Made by a program: the position numbers and the translations under genes
The notes under the pieces: model-generated
What the model was told of the DNA's origin: nothing
Databases searched by the model: none
Seen by the model: only the letters and a program-made list of their open reading frames with translations
Shown: piece after piece, positions 45,611-54,906 of the stretch
How the letters are laid out: each line of letters begins with the position of its first letter
Position numbering within the stretch: the first letter of the stretch is position 1
Source of the DNA: Stackebrandtia albiflava
GTDB taxonomy: Bacteria > Actinomycetota > Actinomycetes > Mycobacteriales > Micromonosporaceae
Length of the DNA: 64,000 nucleotides
Reading direction: 5' to 3'
Assembly (NCBI RefSeq): GCF_007994225.1
Contig: NZ_VLLL01000013.1
Location: 1-64,000 of the forward strand

Positions 45611-46437
45611 CGGACGTCCGGCCACTCGCCCACACCTTCGACTCCGAATCCGGCACGGTCCGCTGGGACGCCCACGGGGACGCCGACGCGCCGCCGGTCG
45701 TCCTGCTGCACGGCACGCCGTTCTCCTCATACGTGTGGCGTGACGTCGCCGCGGCCCTGGCGTCGAGGTTCCGCGTGTACGTGTGGGACATGCCCGGCTA
45801 TGGACAGTCCGCGATGTTCGACGGACAGGACGTGTCGCTCGCCGCGCAGGGACGGGTGTTCACCGCGCTGCTGCGGCACTGGGGACTGACGTCGCCGGCC
45901 GTGGTCGCCCACGACTTCGGAGGCGCCGTCGCGTTGCGCGCCCACCTCCTCCACGGCGCCCGCTACGACCGGCTGGCCCTCGTCGACCCCGTCGCGCTCG
46001 CCCCCTGGGGCTCCGAGTTCTTCCGGCTGGTCACCGACCACGCCGACGTGTTCGCCCGACTGCCCGACAACCTGCACGCCGCACTCGTACGGGAGTACAT
46101 CGGCACCACCGGGCCGCGACAGCCGCATCCCGAGACGCTCCACCGGCTCACCGAGGCATGGCGGGGAACCGACCGGCAGCCCGCCTTCTACCGGCAGATC
46201 GCGCAGGCGTCGCAGCGGTACACCGACGAGATCCAACCCCGATACGGTGAGATCGACATCCCGGTCCTGGTGTGCTGGGGTGAGGAGGACCGGTGGATCC
46301 CCGTGGAGAAGGCCACCGAACTCCACCGGCTGATACCCGGCGCACGGCTGAGGACGATTCCGGGCGCCGGCCACCTCGTGCAGGAGGACGCGCCCGCCGC
46401 GCTGACCGCGGCACTGTGGGGGTTCCTCACGGAGTGA
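45607..46437 (+). CDS. alpha/beta hydrolase with aspartate nucleophile (haloalkane dehalogenase-like)
   Basis: A 276-residue alpha/beta-fold hydrolase. The nucleophile position is Asp103 in AHDFGGA, as in haloalkane dehalogenases and epoxide hydrolases, rather than Ser. LLHGTPFSSYVW is the oxyanion/halide region, Asp228 lies in GEEDRW and His256 in GAGHLVQ. ATG 45607 overlaps the map stop. A fluoroacetate- or dehalogenase-like role is possible but not shown. Confidence 0.88.
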   Translation: MTDVRPLAHTFDSESGTVRWDAHGDADAPPVVLLHGTPFSSYVWRDVAAALASRFRVYVWDMPGYGQSAMFDGQDVSLAAQGRVFTALLRHWGLTSPAVVAHDFGGAVALRAHLLHGARYDRLALVDPVALAPWGSEFFRLVTDHADVFARLPDNLHAALVREYIGTTGPRQPHPETLHRLTEAWRGTDRQPAFYRQIAQASQRYTDEIQPRYGEIDIPVLVCWGEEDRWIPVEKATELHRLIPGARLRTIPGAGHLVQEDAPAALTAALWGFLTE

Positions 46438-46519
46438 GCCCGGCAATCCGATGAATCACCACCTACAATGGCCACCCCTGCGGTTACCGTGAACCCACAC
46501 GACGTTGATCGGGGGAACG

Positions 46520-47956
46520 ATGGCCGCAGCAGAGGGCACGGACGACAAGCACTCCCACACCACGGCGATCCTGGTGGCCTCCGCCGCCGCCATCGGCGGA
46601 TTCCTCTTCGGATACGACACCTCCGTCATCAACGGTGCCGTCGCCGCGATCCAGCGGGAGTTCGAGATCAGTTCGGTGACGCTGGGCTTCGTCGTCTCCT
46701 CGGCGCTGCTCGGCGCCATGGTGGGGGCCTGGTTCGCCGGACCGCTCGCCAACCGGCTCGGGCGCGTCCGCGTCATGGTCATCGCGGCGATCATCTTCCT
46801 GATCTCCGCGATCGGTTCGGCCCTGGCGGTGCACCCGGTAGACCTGACGATCTGGCGTGTCCTGGGCGGCCTCGGCGTCGGCGCGGCCTCGGTCATCGCG
46901 CCCGCCTACATCGCCGAGATCGCCCCCGCGAAGCTACGTGGCCGACTCGGGTCCCTGCAACAGCTCGCCATCGTCGCGGGCATCTTCGTGGCGCTGCTCG
47001 TCGACTACATCATCGCCGACGTGTCCGGCGGCGCCAGTGAGGAGACGCCGTGGGGTGGTACCGCCTGGCGGTGGATGTTCGCCTCGGGTGCCGTCCCCGC
47101 CGTCATCTACGGCATCATGGCGCTCCAGATCCCGGAGTCGCCGCGCTACCTGGTGTCCAAGAACGAACTGACCAAGGCCAAGGACGTCCTGAAACGGCTC
47201 ATCGGCGGCAACGTCGACGGCCGCATCCGTGAGATCCAACGCTCGCTGCGCAGCGACAAGCCGGTACGCCTGAGCGACCTTCGCGGACCCGTGTTGGGGC
47301 TGTTGGGCATCGTCTGGGTCGGCATCCTGCTGTCGGTCTTCCAGCAGTTCGTCGGCATCAACGTGATCTTCTACTACTCGTCGGTGCTGTGGGAGGCCGT
47401 CGGCTTCGACTCCAACAACTCGATGCTGATCAGCGTGATCACCTCGGTCACCAACATCGTCACCACGGTCATCGCCATCATGCTCGTCGACCGGATCGGC
47501 CGTAAACCGCTGCTCATGGCCGGTGCCGCCATCATGACGGTCAGCCTCGGCACCATGGCCGTCGTCTTCGCCTCGGCACCGCTGGTGGAGAACGCCCAGG
47601 GGGAGATGCAACCCGAGCTGCAGGGTGTGGCCGGTCCCATCGCCCTCGTGGCGGCCAACCTGTTCGTGTTCGGGTTCGGGTGCTCGTGGGGACCCGTCGT
47701 GTGGGTCCTGCTCGGTGAGATGTTCGGCAACCGCATCCGCGCGTCCGCGCTGGCGCTGGCCGCCGGGGCGCAGTGGCTCGCCAACTGGGCGGTGTCGACG
47801 ACGTTCCCGTGGCTGTCCGAGAAGGGTCTCGGCCTCGCATACGGCCTGTACGCGGGCTTCGCGTTCCTGGCCTTCTTCTTCGTGTGGCGGGCCGTCCGCG
47901 AGACCAAGGGCCGGGAACTGGAGGACATGGACAACCCGGCGGCCGCCCGGGCCTGA
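46520..47956 (+). CDS. sugar-porter family MFS transporter
   Basis: A 478-residue 12-helix transporter. Sugar-porter signatures are present: GYDTSVINGA (helix 1), the RLGRV loop, PESPRYLV, QQFVGINVIFYYSS (helix 7) and VDRIGRKPLL. It likely co-transports a hexose or pentose with protons. ATG 46520 is preferred over the upstream TTG 46505 because GGGGGAA precedes it. It is monocistronic. Confidence 0.95.
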   Translation: MAAAEGTDDKHSHTTAILVASAAAIGGFLFGYDTSVINGAVAAIQREFEISSVTLGFVVSSALLGAMVGAWFAGPLANRLGRVRVMVIAAIIFLISAIGSALAVHPVDLTIWRVLGGLGVGAASVIAPAYIAEIAPAKLRGRLGSLQQLAIVAGIFVALLVDYIIADVSGGASEETPWGGTAWRWMFASGAVPAVIYGIMALQIPESPRYLVSKNELTKAKDVLKRLIGGNVDGRIREIQRSLRSDKPVRLSDLRGPVLGLLGIVWVGILLSVFQQFVGINVIFYYSSVLWEAVGFDSNNSMLISVITSVTNIVTTVIAIMLVDRIGRKPLLMAGAAIMTVSLGTMAVVFASAPLVENAQGEMQPELQGVAGPIALVAANLFVFGFGCSWGPVVWVLLGEMFGNRIRASALALAAGAQWLANWAVSTTFPWLSEKGLGLAYGLYAGFAFLAFFFVWRAVRETKGRELEDMDNPAAARA

Positions 47957-47970
47957 CCCCGGACACGAGA

Positions 47971-48004
47971 ACGGGGTGTGACCGCCACGGCGGCCACACC
48001 CCGT
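47971..48004. terminator. convergent terminator between the MFS gene and the ABC permease gene
   Basis: ACGGGGTGTG at 47971-47980 and CACACCCCGT at 47995-48004 enclose a second stem, CCGCC / GGCGG. This long hairpin lies between two convergent genes. Confidence 0.6.
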
Positions 48005-48015
48005 CGTCATTCCGG

Positions 48016-50577
48016 TCAGTCGTGGGAGATCGCGCTCAACACGTTCAACCGGTTGGCGCGGAACGCCGGGATCAGCGACGCCAGCACACCGATCACCACG
48101 GCCGCGACCAGGTAGAACACCATCGTGCCCCACGGCATCACCAAGACCTCCAGGAAGTCGTCGGAGAGCGCCTGCTGCACCACGATGCCCAGGCCGGCCC
48201 CGGCGGCCAGGCCCAGTACCGCGCCGAACACCGAGATCACCACGGACTCGACCATCACCATCGCGGTCACCTGGCCGCGGGTCATGCCCACCGCCCGCAG
48301 CAGGCCCAGCTCCCGGGTCCGCTCCAGCACCGACAGCGTCAGGGTGTTGACCACGCCGATCACGGCGATGAAGATCGCCAGGCTGAGCAACACCTGCACC
48401 ACCAGCAGGACGGCGTCGAAGGTGACGGTCAACTGGTCGTTGAGGACACCGATGTCGGCGGCGGTCACCGCCGGATTTTCCGCGAGCAGTTGGTTGATCC
48501 GCTCGATCACCTGCGGCTTGTCCGCACCGTCCTCCAAGGTGATGTAGGCCTGCATCGGATCCGGCTGCCCGAACCGGTCGACGTGGTCGTCGCTGACCAT
48601 GACCTCACCGCCGATGCTCGACTCCACCACGGCCACCACGGTCAGCGGTGCGGCGGACTCGGCGGCGCTGAAGCGGAGGTCGACGGTGTCGCCGACGGTC
48701 ACCCGGTGCTGCTCCGCCCAGCCCTTGTAGACGACCAGGCCGTTCCGGTCCAGGTCGGACAGGTCGCCTTCGGAGACGGTGATGCCGAGCAGTTCCGTGT
48801 ACGCGGTGACGTCGTCGGTCGCCTCCACGAGGACGGCGGCCTCGTCGTTCGTGCCCGGTTCCACGAACTCCGCCTGGTCTATGTACGCGGCCGCCGCCTG
48901 CGACACCTCCGGCATTTCCCGGACCTCGTCGAGGATCTCGACGTTGTAGGAGTCGTTCAACGTGCCGACCCCGGCGATCATCACGTCGGCGGAGACCGAC
49001 TCGGCGAAGAACTTCTGGATGCTGGCGTTCGCCGAGGAGAGTACGACACCTACCGCGGTCACCAGGGTGATGCCGATCATGAGGGCCGAAGCGGTGATCG
49101 CCGTACGACGCGGGTTGCGTGAGGAGTTACGCCGCCCCAACTTGCCCGGCATGGACCAGGACAGCACGGCGCCGATCAGCGACACGAGCGGTTTCGCGAT
49201 GGCGGGGATGACGACGGCCAATCCGATGAACAACAGACCGACACCGGCCAGCACCAGCAGCAGACTGTCGTCGCCGTCGCCGACACGTTCCGTCAGCCCG
49301 AGGAACAGTGCCACCGCCCCAAGGGCGAGCAGAATGCCGCCGATGATCGCGAACCAGCGCACCGGTTTGATGGTGTTGGCCGCCTCCCGGAGCGCCGCCA
49401 TGGGCGGGATGCGGGACGCGCCGACCGCGGGGATCAGCGCCGCCAGCATCGTCACCCCGACCCCGATCAGCAACGCCGCCAGGATCGTCTGCCACGGGAC
49501 GACCAGGGTCGCCTCCATGTCGGTTCCCATGCTGGAGCCCAAGGCCACGGTTCCCAGATATCCGACACCGATGCCCAACAGCAGACCGACGACCGCCGAG
49601 AGCAACCCCACGATCAGGGCCTCCAGAAGCACCGCACCGGTCACCTGACCACGCCCGGCGCCCAACGCTCGGAACAACGCCAGTTCCCGGGTGCGCTGCG
49701 CAACGATGATGGAGAAGGTGTTGACGATGAGGAAGACACTCACGATCAACGCCACCGCGCCGAAACCCAGTAGCAGGTAGTTGAACACGTCGAGGAACGG
49801 CTGAAACGCCTCGGTCTGTTCTGCGGCCAGGTCCTCACCGGTCTGGACGACGTAACCGGAGCCCAGCAGATCCGCGATGTCGTCGCGCAGTTGCGAGTCG
49901 TCGGTGCCGGACTCCGCCGTCACGTCGATCAACGTGTAGGCGTCGGGCACGGTCATCAGGTTGGCGCGGGCCGCTTCGAGGGTGAACAGGATCGTCTGTT
50001 CACCGGCGACCGAGTCGCGGCCGCCGCTGTACCCGAAGACGCCGACGATCTCGAACTCCCGGGCCTCGGGGCCGTCCGTCAGCAACGGCAGCGTGTCACC
50101 CAGCTCGTATCCGGTGGTGGCGACCAGGCTCGCGCTGACCGCGACCTCGTCGTCGGCCTGCGGCTCGGTGCCCTCCTTCAGCTCCATCGGGTCCTCGAAC
50201 CCGGTGAAGTTCTGGCCGATGACCGGGGCGCCGAAGTTGGGGATCGCCTTGCCGTTCTTGCCGACGACCCGCAGTTTCCCGGTGCCCTCCGACACCAGCC
50301 CGGTCGCCTCCGACACCCCGTCGACCCCGGCGACCCGTTCCACGACGTCGGCGGGGATCGGTGTGGCGGACGCGAACAACGAATCGTCCCGTTCGGCGGT
50401 CACCTGGACGTCCACGTCGTCGAAGACGGTCGTGAACATCGACTCGATGCTCTTGCCCAGCGACGAGTTCAACACCAGCGAACCCGTCACGAAGGCCACG
50501 CCCAGCACCACCGCGATCGTGGACAACAACAGCCGCGCCTTGCGCGACAGCAGGCTCTTGAAAGTGGCGCGCAACAT
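48016..50577 (-). CDS. MacB/FtsX-type ABC transporter permease
   Basis: An 853-residue permease with two FtsX units: an N-terminal helix near LLLSTIAVVLGVAFVTGSLV, a large extracytoplasmic domain and three-helix blocks repeated once. The final block reads RTRELGLLRAVGMTRGQVTAMV, the FtsX coupling loop. It is mechanotransmission-type rather than a channel. ATG 50577 starts 3 nt after the ATPase gene. The substrate is unknown; antimicrobial peptide or lipoprotein extrusion is typical. Confidence 0.9.
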   Translation of the reverse strand: MLRATFKSLLSRKARLLLSTIAVVLGVAFVTGSLVLNSSLGKSIESMFTTVFDDVDVQVTAERDDSLFASATPIPADVVERVAGVDGVSEATGLVSEGTGKLRVVGKNGKAIPNFGAPVIGQNFTGFEDPMELKEGTEPQADDEVAVSASLVATTGYELGDTLPLLTDGPEAREFEIVGVFGYSGGRDSVAGEQTILFTLEAARANLMTVPDAYTLIDVTAESGTDDSQLRDDIADLLGSGYVVQTGEDLAAEQTEAFQPFLDVFNYLLLGFGAVALIVSVFLIVNTFSIIVAQRTRELALFRALGAGRGQVTGAVLLEALIVGLLSAVVGLLLGIGVGYLGTVALGSSMGTDMEATLVVPWQTILAALLIGVGVTMLAALIPAVGASRIPPMAALREAANTIKPVRWFAIIGGILLALGAVALFLGLTERVGDGDDSLLLVLAGVGLLFIGLAVVIPAIAKPLVSLIGAVLSWSMPGKLGRRNSSRNPRRTAITASALMIGITLVTAVGVVLSSANASIQKFFAESVSADVMIAGVGTLNDSYNVEILDEVREMPEVSQAAAAYIDQAEFVEPGTNDEAAVLVEATDDVTAYTELLGITVSEGDLSDLDRNGLVVYKGWAEQHRVTVGDTVDLRFSAAESAAPLTVVAVVESSIGGEVMVSDDHVDRFGQPDPMQAYITLEDGADKPQVIERINQLLAENPAVTAADIGVLNDQLTVTFDAVLLVVQVLLSLAIFIAVIGVVNTLTLSVLERTRELGLLRAVGMTRGQVTAMVMVESVVISVFGAVLGLAAGAGLGIVVQQALSDDFLEVLVMPWGTMVFYLVAAVVIGVLASLIPAFRANRLNVLSAISHD

Positions 50578-50579
50578 GA

Positions 50580-51365
50580 CTACCGGCGCTCCTCGCCCTG
50601 CGCGGAACCGACGATCTCGTCGAACCGCTTCAGCTCGTCCAGGACCCGGTCGGCGGTGGGATCGAACATCTCGTCCACCACCTGGCCGTCCGCGAGGAAC
50701 AGCACCCGGTCGGCGTACGAGGCGGCCACCGGGTCGTGGGTGACCATGACGATGGTCTGGCCGAAATCGTCCACCGAGCGCCGCAGGAACTTCAGCACCT
50801 CGGTGCCCGACTTCGAGTCGAGGTTGCCGGTGGGTTCGTCGGCGAAGATGACGTCGGGCCGTTGCACCAGCGCCCGCGCGCACGCCACCCGCTGCTGCTG
50901 CCCGCCCGACAGCTCGGTCGGCTTGTGGCTCAGCCGGTCACGGAGCCCCACCGTGTCCACCACCTGGTCGAACCAGGCGCGGTCGGGTTTGCGTTTGCCG
51001 ATCGACAGCGGCAGCAGGATGTTCTCCTCGGCCGTCAAGGTCGGCATCAGGTTGAACTGCTGGAAGATGAACCCGACCTTCTCCCTCCGCAGCAGGGTGA
51101 GGCCCTTGTCCGAAAGGCCCGTGACCAGGTTGTCGCCGATGTGGATCTCGCCCCGGTCCGTGTAGTCCAGGCCGGCCAGGCAGTGCATCAGTGTGGACTT
51201 ACCGGAACCCGACGGACCCATGATCGCGGTGAACCGGCCTTTGGTGAACTCCGCCGTCACACCCCGAAGGGCGATGACCTGAGCCTCACCGGAGCCGTAC
51301 ACCTTCCACACATCGGTCGCCCTGGCGGCGGCCTCGCCTCGGTCGGTGGAAACAGCTGTCGTCAC
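50580..51365 (-). CDS. MacB/LolD-type ABC transporter ATPase
   Basis: A 261-residue ATPase with Walker A GPSGSGKST, the Q-loop in FIFQQFNLMPTLTAEEN, signature LSGGQQQR and Walker B VIFADEPTGNLD, the classic pattern of the MacB/LolD/FtsE group. GTG 51365 has GGGAGGGAAG upstream. It is the partner of the following FtsX-type permease. The two-component system genes upstream on the same strand probably control it. Confidence 0.93.
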   Translation of the reverse strand: MTTAVSTDRGEAAARATDVWKVYGSGEAQVIALRGVTAEFTKGRFTAIMGPSGSGKSTLMHCLAGLDYTDRGEIHIGDNLVTGLSDKGLTLLRREKVGFIFQQFNLMPTLTAEENILLPLSIGKRKPDRAWFDQVVDTVGLRDRLSHKPTELSGGQQQRVACARALVQRPDVIFADEPTGNLDSKSGTEVLKFLRRSVDDFGQTIVMVTHDPVAASYADRVLFLADGQVVDEMFDPTADRVLDELKRFDEIVGSAQGEERR

Positions 51366-51569
51366 GGTGGCTTCCCTCCCATGAGATGAACCGGCACGTT
51401 GCTGCGCCGGCCCTTTCACGGTATGGCCGCAGACGCGCCCCGCCGTCGTGCGCGGGCACGATATCGACGTCCACCTGAGGCCACCGGAGGGAGCGATCGC
51501 CAGTCCTTCGGCGGAGCCGGAGTCACCACCGGGTAGGAGCCGTCCTAGTCCTCAGGGCGGAGGCCGCGG

Positions 51570-52253
51570 TCACCGACTCGGCTTGACCAGCCCGGTCTCG
51601 TAGGCGAGCACCACCGCCTGTACCCGGTCCCGCAGCCCCAGTTTCGTCAAGACGTGCCCGACATGAGTCTTCACGGTCGTCTCACTGACCGTCAGCTCTT
51701 TCGCTATTTCGGCGTTCGACATGCCCTTCGCGACCAGTCCGAGCACCTGCCGTTCCCGGTCGGTGAGGACGTCGAGACTGGTCGGGGTGGCTCCCGCCGG
51801 GTCGGGGAGCCGGTCGACGAACTTCTCCAGGAGGCGCCGAAGGATGCGGGGCGCCACCACGGCCTCACCGGCGGCGACGGAGCGGATCGCCGTGACCAGG
51901 TCGTCGGCGGGCACGTCCTTGGCGAGGAAGCCGCTGGCCCCGGCGCGCAACGCGCCGACCACGTACTCGTCGAGGTCGAAGGTGGTGAGGATCAGCACCC
52001 TCACCGGCAGCTTGGCCTCCACGATCGCCTTGGTGGCGGCCACCCCGTCCATCTTCGGCATGCGGATGTCCATCAGGACCACGTCCGGCAGCAGGCGCCG
52101 CGCCAACTCCACGGCCTCGGTGCCGTCACCGGCCTCGGCGACGATGTCGATGTCGGGCTCCGATCCCAGGACCATGCGGAACCCGGTGCGCAGCAACGGC
52201 TGGTCGTCCACGAGTAGGACCTTGATCGGCCGGTGGTCGGATTCGGCGCTCAA
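51570..52253 (-). CDS. NarL-family response regulator
   Basis: A 227-residue receiver plus LuxR-type helix-turn-helix. The receiver has Asp16-Asp17, phosphoacceptor Asp62 (VVLMDIRMP) and Lys112; the DNA-binding part reads LTDREREVLGLVAKGMSNAEIAKEL when shortened. It is translationally coupled (4-nt overlap) to the sensor kinase gene. About 200 bp downstream lies the ABC transporter it likely regulates. Confidence 0.95.
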   Translation of the reverse strand: MSAESDHRPIKVLLVDDQPLLRTGFRMVLGSEPDIDIVAEAGDGTEAVELARRLLPDVVLMDIRMPKMDGVAATKAIVEAKLPVRVLILTTFDLDEYVVGALRAGASGFLAKDVPADDLVTAIRSVAAGEAVVAPRILRRLLEKFVDRLPDPAGATPTSLDVLTDRERQVLGLVAKGMSNAEIAKELTVSETTVKTHVGHVLTKLGLRDRVQAVVLAYETGLVKPSR

Positions 52254-53512
52254 CGGTTGCCTCCGGTGTCGGTGCCCAGCGGGGCGGTGGTGGTGTCGAT
52301 GGGGATGATCGCGTGGACCCGGAAACCGCCGCCCGGCCGTGGCCCGGTCCGCAGGGTGCCACCGTACAGCGCGACACGCTCACGCATGCCGACCAGTCCG
52401 TGGCCGACCCGGCCGCTCTCGGTGGCGGGGGACCGGGGCCCCAGACCGGTGTCGGCGACCTCGAGGTCCAGCCCCCGCTCGCTGTACTGGATGCGCACAC
52501 CGGCGCGGGCCGGGCCGCCGTGCTTGAGCGTGTTGGTGAGGCCCTCCTGCACGATCCGGTACACCGTCAGGGCGATCCCCGGGTCCAGCGGATACGGTTC
52601 GCCCTCCACGATCAGGTTGACCGGCAGACCCGCCTCCCGGATCTGGGCGACCAGCGCGTTCACGGCCTCCAGGCTCGGTTGCGGCGTAAGTTCCTCGTCG
52701 TCGGCCTCGTCGGTGGAACGCAGCACGTCCAACAGGCGGCGCATCTCCCGCAGGGTCGCCCTTCCGGTGGTCTCGATGGTGGCCAGCGCCTCGTCGGCCT
52801 TCTCCGGCTGCCTCGCCAACACCCGGCGCGCACCCGTGGCGAGCACGCCCATCACCGCGATGTGGTGCGCGACGACGTCGTGGAGTTCGCGGGCGATGCG
52901 GCGGCGTTCGTCGTTGATCGCCTGCGTCACCAGGGCCTGCTGGTTCTCCTCGGCGATTCGGGCACGTTCCCGCAACTCCACCAGTTTGTGCCGGCGGCCG
53001 TGTATCGCGCGGCCCAGCATGAACAGCAGGATCGCCGAGACGTAGTTGATGACCAACGCGGCCTCGGCCGACATCCCCAACTGCGCCGGCGGGATGACGG
53101 CGACGACCATCATCGTCAACGTCCCCCACAGCAGCACCGTCGCCCCCACGGCGGCACGGAACGACAGATAGGCCGCGACCGTGTAGGCCAGGATCAGGAT
53201 CGTGTAGTTGAGGCTCTGCCACACCCGGTAGTCCAGGACGGACGCGACCATGAGCAGGACGGTCAGCCCCACCGACCACCACAGCAGCACCCGCCGCAAC
53301 GCGATCGGGACGACACCCAGGACGATCCAGCCGAGATACGGCAGGTTCAGGTCGGGGGCCTCGGGAACGATGTCCTGCACCGCGATCACCGAAGCCAGCA
53401 CCATCACCATGATGAGCACGGCGAACAGCACGTCACCGACCACCGGGTGACGCTGGAACCAGCCATGGACCGGCCCGCCCCGGCTCCACAGGGCGGCCTC
53501 TACACGGATCAC
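52250..53512 (-). CDS. sensor histidine kinase (HisKA_3 type)
   Basis: A 420-residue membrane kinase with about six hydrophobic segments in residues 25-170 and no large external domain, then phosphoacceptor His211 in RELHDVVAHHIAVM and an HATPase_c domain (VQEGLTNTLKHG, then GHGLVGMRERV). This intramembrane-sensing layout, with NarL partner and MacB-type ABC transporter, fits cell-envelope or antimicrobial-peptide stress systems (LiaRS-like). The stimulus is not evident. Confidence 0.92.
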   Translation of the reverse strand: MIRVEAALWSRGGPVHGWFQRHPVVGDVLFAVLIMVMVLASVIAVQDIVPEAPDLNLPYLGWIVLGVVPIALRRVLLWWSVGLTVLLMVASVLDYRVWQSLNYTILILAYTVAAYLSFRAAVGATVLLWGTLTMMVVAVIPPAQLGMSAEAALVINYVSAILLFMLGRAIHGRRHKLVELRERARIAEENQQALVTQAINDERRRIARELHDVVAHHIAVMGVLATGARRVLARQPEKADEALATIETTGRATLREMRRLLDVLRSTDEADDEELTPQPSLEAVNALVAQIREAGLPVNLIVEGEPYPLDPGIALTVYRIVQEGLTNTLKHGGPARAGVRIQYSERGLDLEVADTGLGPRSPATESGRVGHGLVGMRERVALYGGTLRTGPRPGGGFRVHAIIPIDTTTAPLGTDTGGNR

Positions 53513-53618
53513 CTACGAACCGTAACGTCGCCCACGGGGTGTCGGCTCCACGCGGTGGTGGATTCCGGAGTCCTCCTTGAGGTGGACGCGGTGACCGTTT
53601 CGGTCACGAGGGGCCGGG

Positions 53619-54833
53619 TCAGGAGTCGGTGAGTTCCCCCACCGGTGGGCCGCCGCGGTCCCGGAAGTGCCGGTGGAACAGGCTCAGCACCTCGTCGTTG
53701 ACGAGCGCCTCGGTGTCGGGGTGGGCGAGCATGTACTCGCACACCCGGCACCAGGCGTGACCGGCCGCCTTGGCGACCAGCGCCGCGCTCGCCCCCGCCG
53801 CGGCCGCGATGACCACGTTGGCCACCGGCACGAACCGGCCACCCAGCTTCGCGGTCTGGCCGCCCACCAGCTTCGCCAACTGGGCGCCCGACGCCTTCAA
53901 CACCAGGCGGCTGGTGGCGGTACTGGCGCCACCGGTCAACAGGACCGCCGCGGCGAGCCTGGCCAGTTGCTTCTTGCGGAACGGGATGCCGTAGGCGGCG
54001 CTGATCCGGGCGAACATCCGGGTGAGGCTGCCGGTCACCAGCACCAGGTCGGCCACCGGTACCGGTGTCGCCCCGGCCGCGCCCGACGTCAACGAGAACC
54101 GGTTCACGATCTTGGCCGCCGCGCGTCTTTTACGCACCAGGTCGAGCCGTTGCGCCGCCACCAGTGCCTCGTGCAGGCTGTCGGGGATCGCGGCGAAGGT
54201 GGCGTCGAGCAGTTCGGCGAGGCCGTGGCTGGGATCGCCCATCTCGGGGTCGGCGAGCGCGTTGACGAGGAACACCTTCCCGCGCGGGGTGACCGGCAGG
54301 TTCCGTGCGGTGATGGCCGCCGCCAGTTCACGGGTCGCCTTCGGCGTGTCGCCGGAGGGGGTCCGCCGGACCCGGGTGAGGATCATCATCACCGGGACCC
54401 CGAAACCGGCGAGGTGCGTCACGATGTTCGCCTGGCTGTCGACGAACCGGTGGGTCTGGGAGTTCTCCACGAACCACACCACGTGGATCTGCTCCGACAA
54501 CGGTTTGCGGTGATTGTCGGCGAACACGTGGGAGATCTCGTCCAGGAGCTGCCGTTCGGCGCCGCCGGTCTCGAAACCGGGCGTGTCGTAGATGCCCAGC
54601 GGCTCGGGCGCGCCGCCGTGGTACTGGATGTGGGCGGTGACGGAGTCGCCGGTGCCGGTCGCCGCCAGATCCCTGCCGAACACCGCGTTGAGCAGCGTGC
54701 TCTTGCCCACCCCGGTGTTGCCGAACACCGCGATGTTGACGGTGCCCAGTTCGCGCCGGGCCTGGCTGATCTCCTCGGCGAACCGCTTCGTGATGCCGTC
54801 GAAGTCGGTGATCCGGTCGCCTGCCTCGCTCAT
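53619..54833 (-). CDS. dynamin/Era-like GTPase with a hydrophobic C-terminal domain
   Basis: A 404-residue GTPase. G1 is GNTGVGKST (38-46), G3 is DTPGFE (Asp83), and G4 is replaced by LTRVRR. The C-terminal half (about 240-370) has hydrophobic helices (VVIAAAAGASAALVAKAAG) like DUF697 membrane-associated GTPases. GGAGGG precedes ATG 54833. It lies alone on its strand, divergent from the gene at 54907. Its role is unknown; such proteins associate with membranes and stress resistance. Confidence 0.85.
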   Translation of the reverse strand: MSEAGDRITDFDGITKRFAEEISQARRELGTVNIAVFGNTGVGKSTLLNAVFGRDLAATGTGDSVTAHIQYHGGAPEPLGIYDTPGFETGGAERQLLDEISHVFADNHRKPLSEQIHVVWFVENSQTHRFVDSQANIVTHLAGFGVPVMMILTRVRRTPSGDTPKATRELAAAITARNLPVTPRGKVFLVNALADPEMGDPSHGLAELLDATFAAIPDSLHEALVAAQRLDLVRKRRAAAKIVNRFSLTSGAAGATPVPVADLVLVTGSLTRMFARISAAYGIPFRKKQLARLAAAVLLTGGASTATSRLVLKASGAQLAKLVGGQTAKLGGRFVPVANVVIAAAAGASAALVAKAAGHAWCRVCEYMLAHPDTEALVNDEVLSLFHRHFRDRGGPPVGELTDS

Positions 54834-54906
54834 CGGTGGCCCTCCTGCCGGTTGCCGTGACAAGAAGTGTATTGCGAAGCGGCGACACCCCTGTCAGGAT
54901 CGGTCG

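Noticed and set aside
46934-48133. 399-codon minus-strand frame over the MFS transporter gene
   Set aside because: Shadow of the sugar transporter; product is His/Asp/Gly-rich without motifs.
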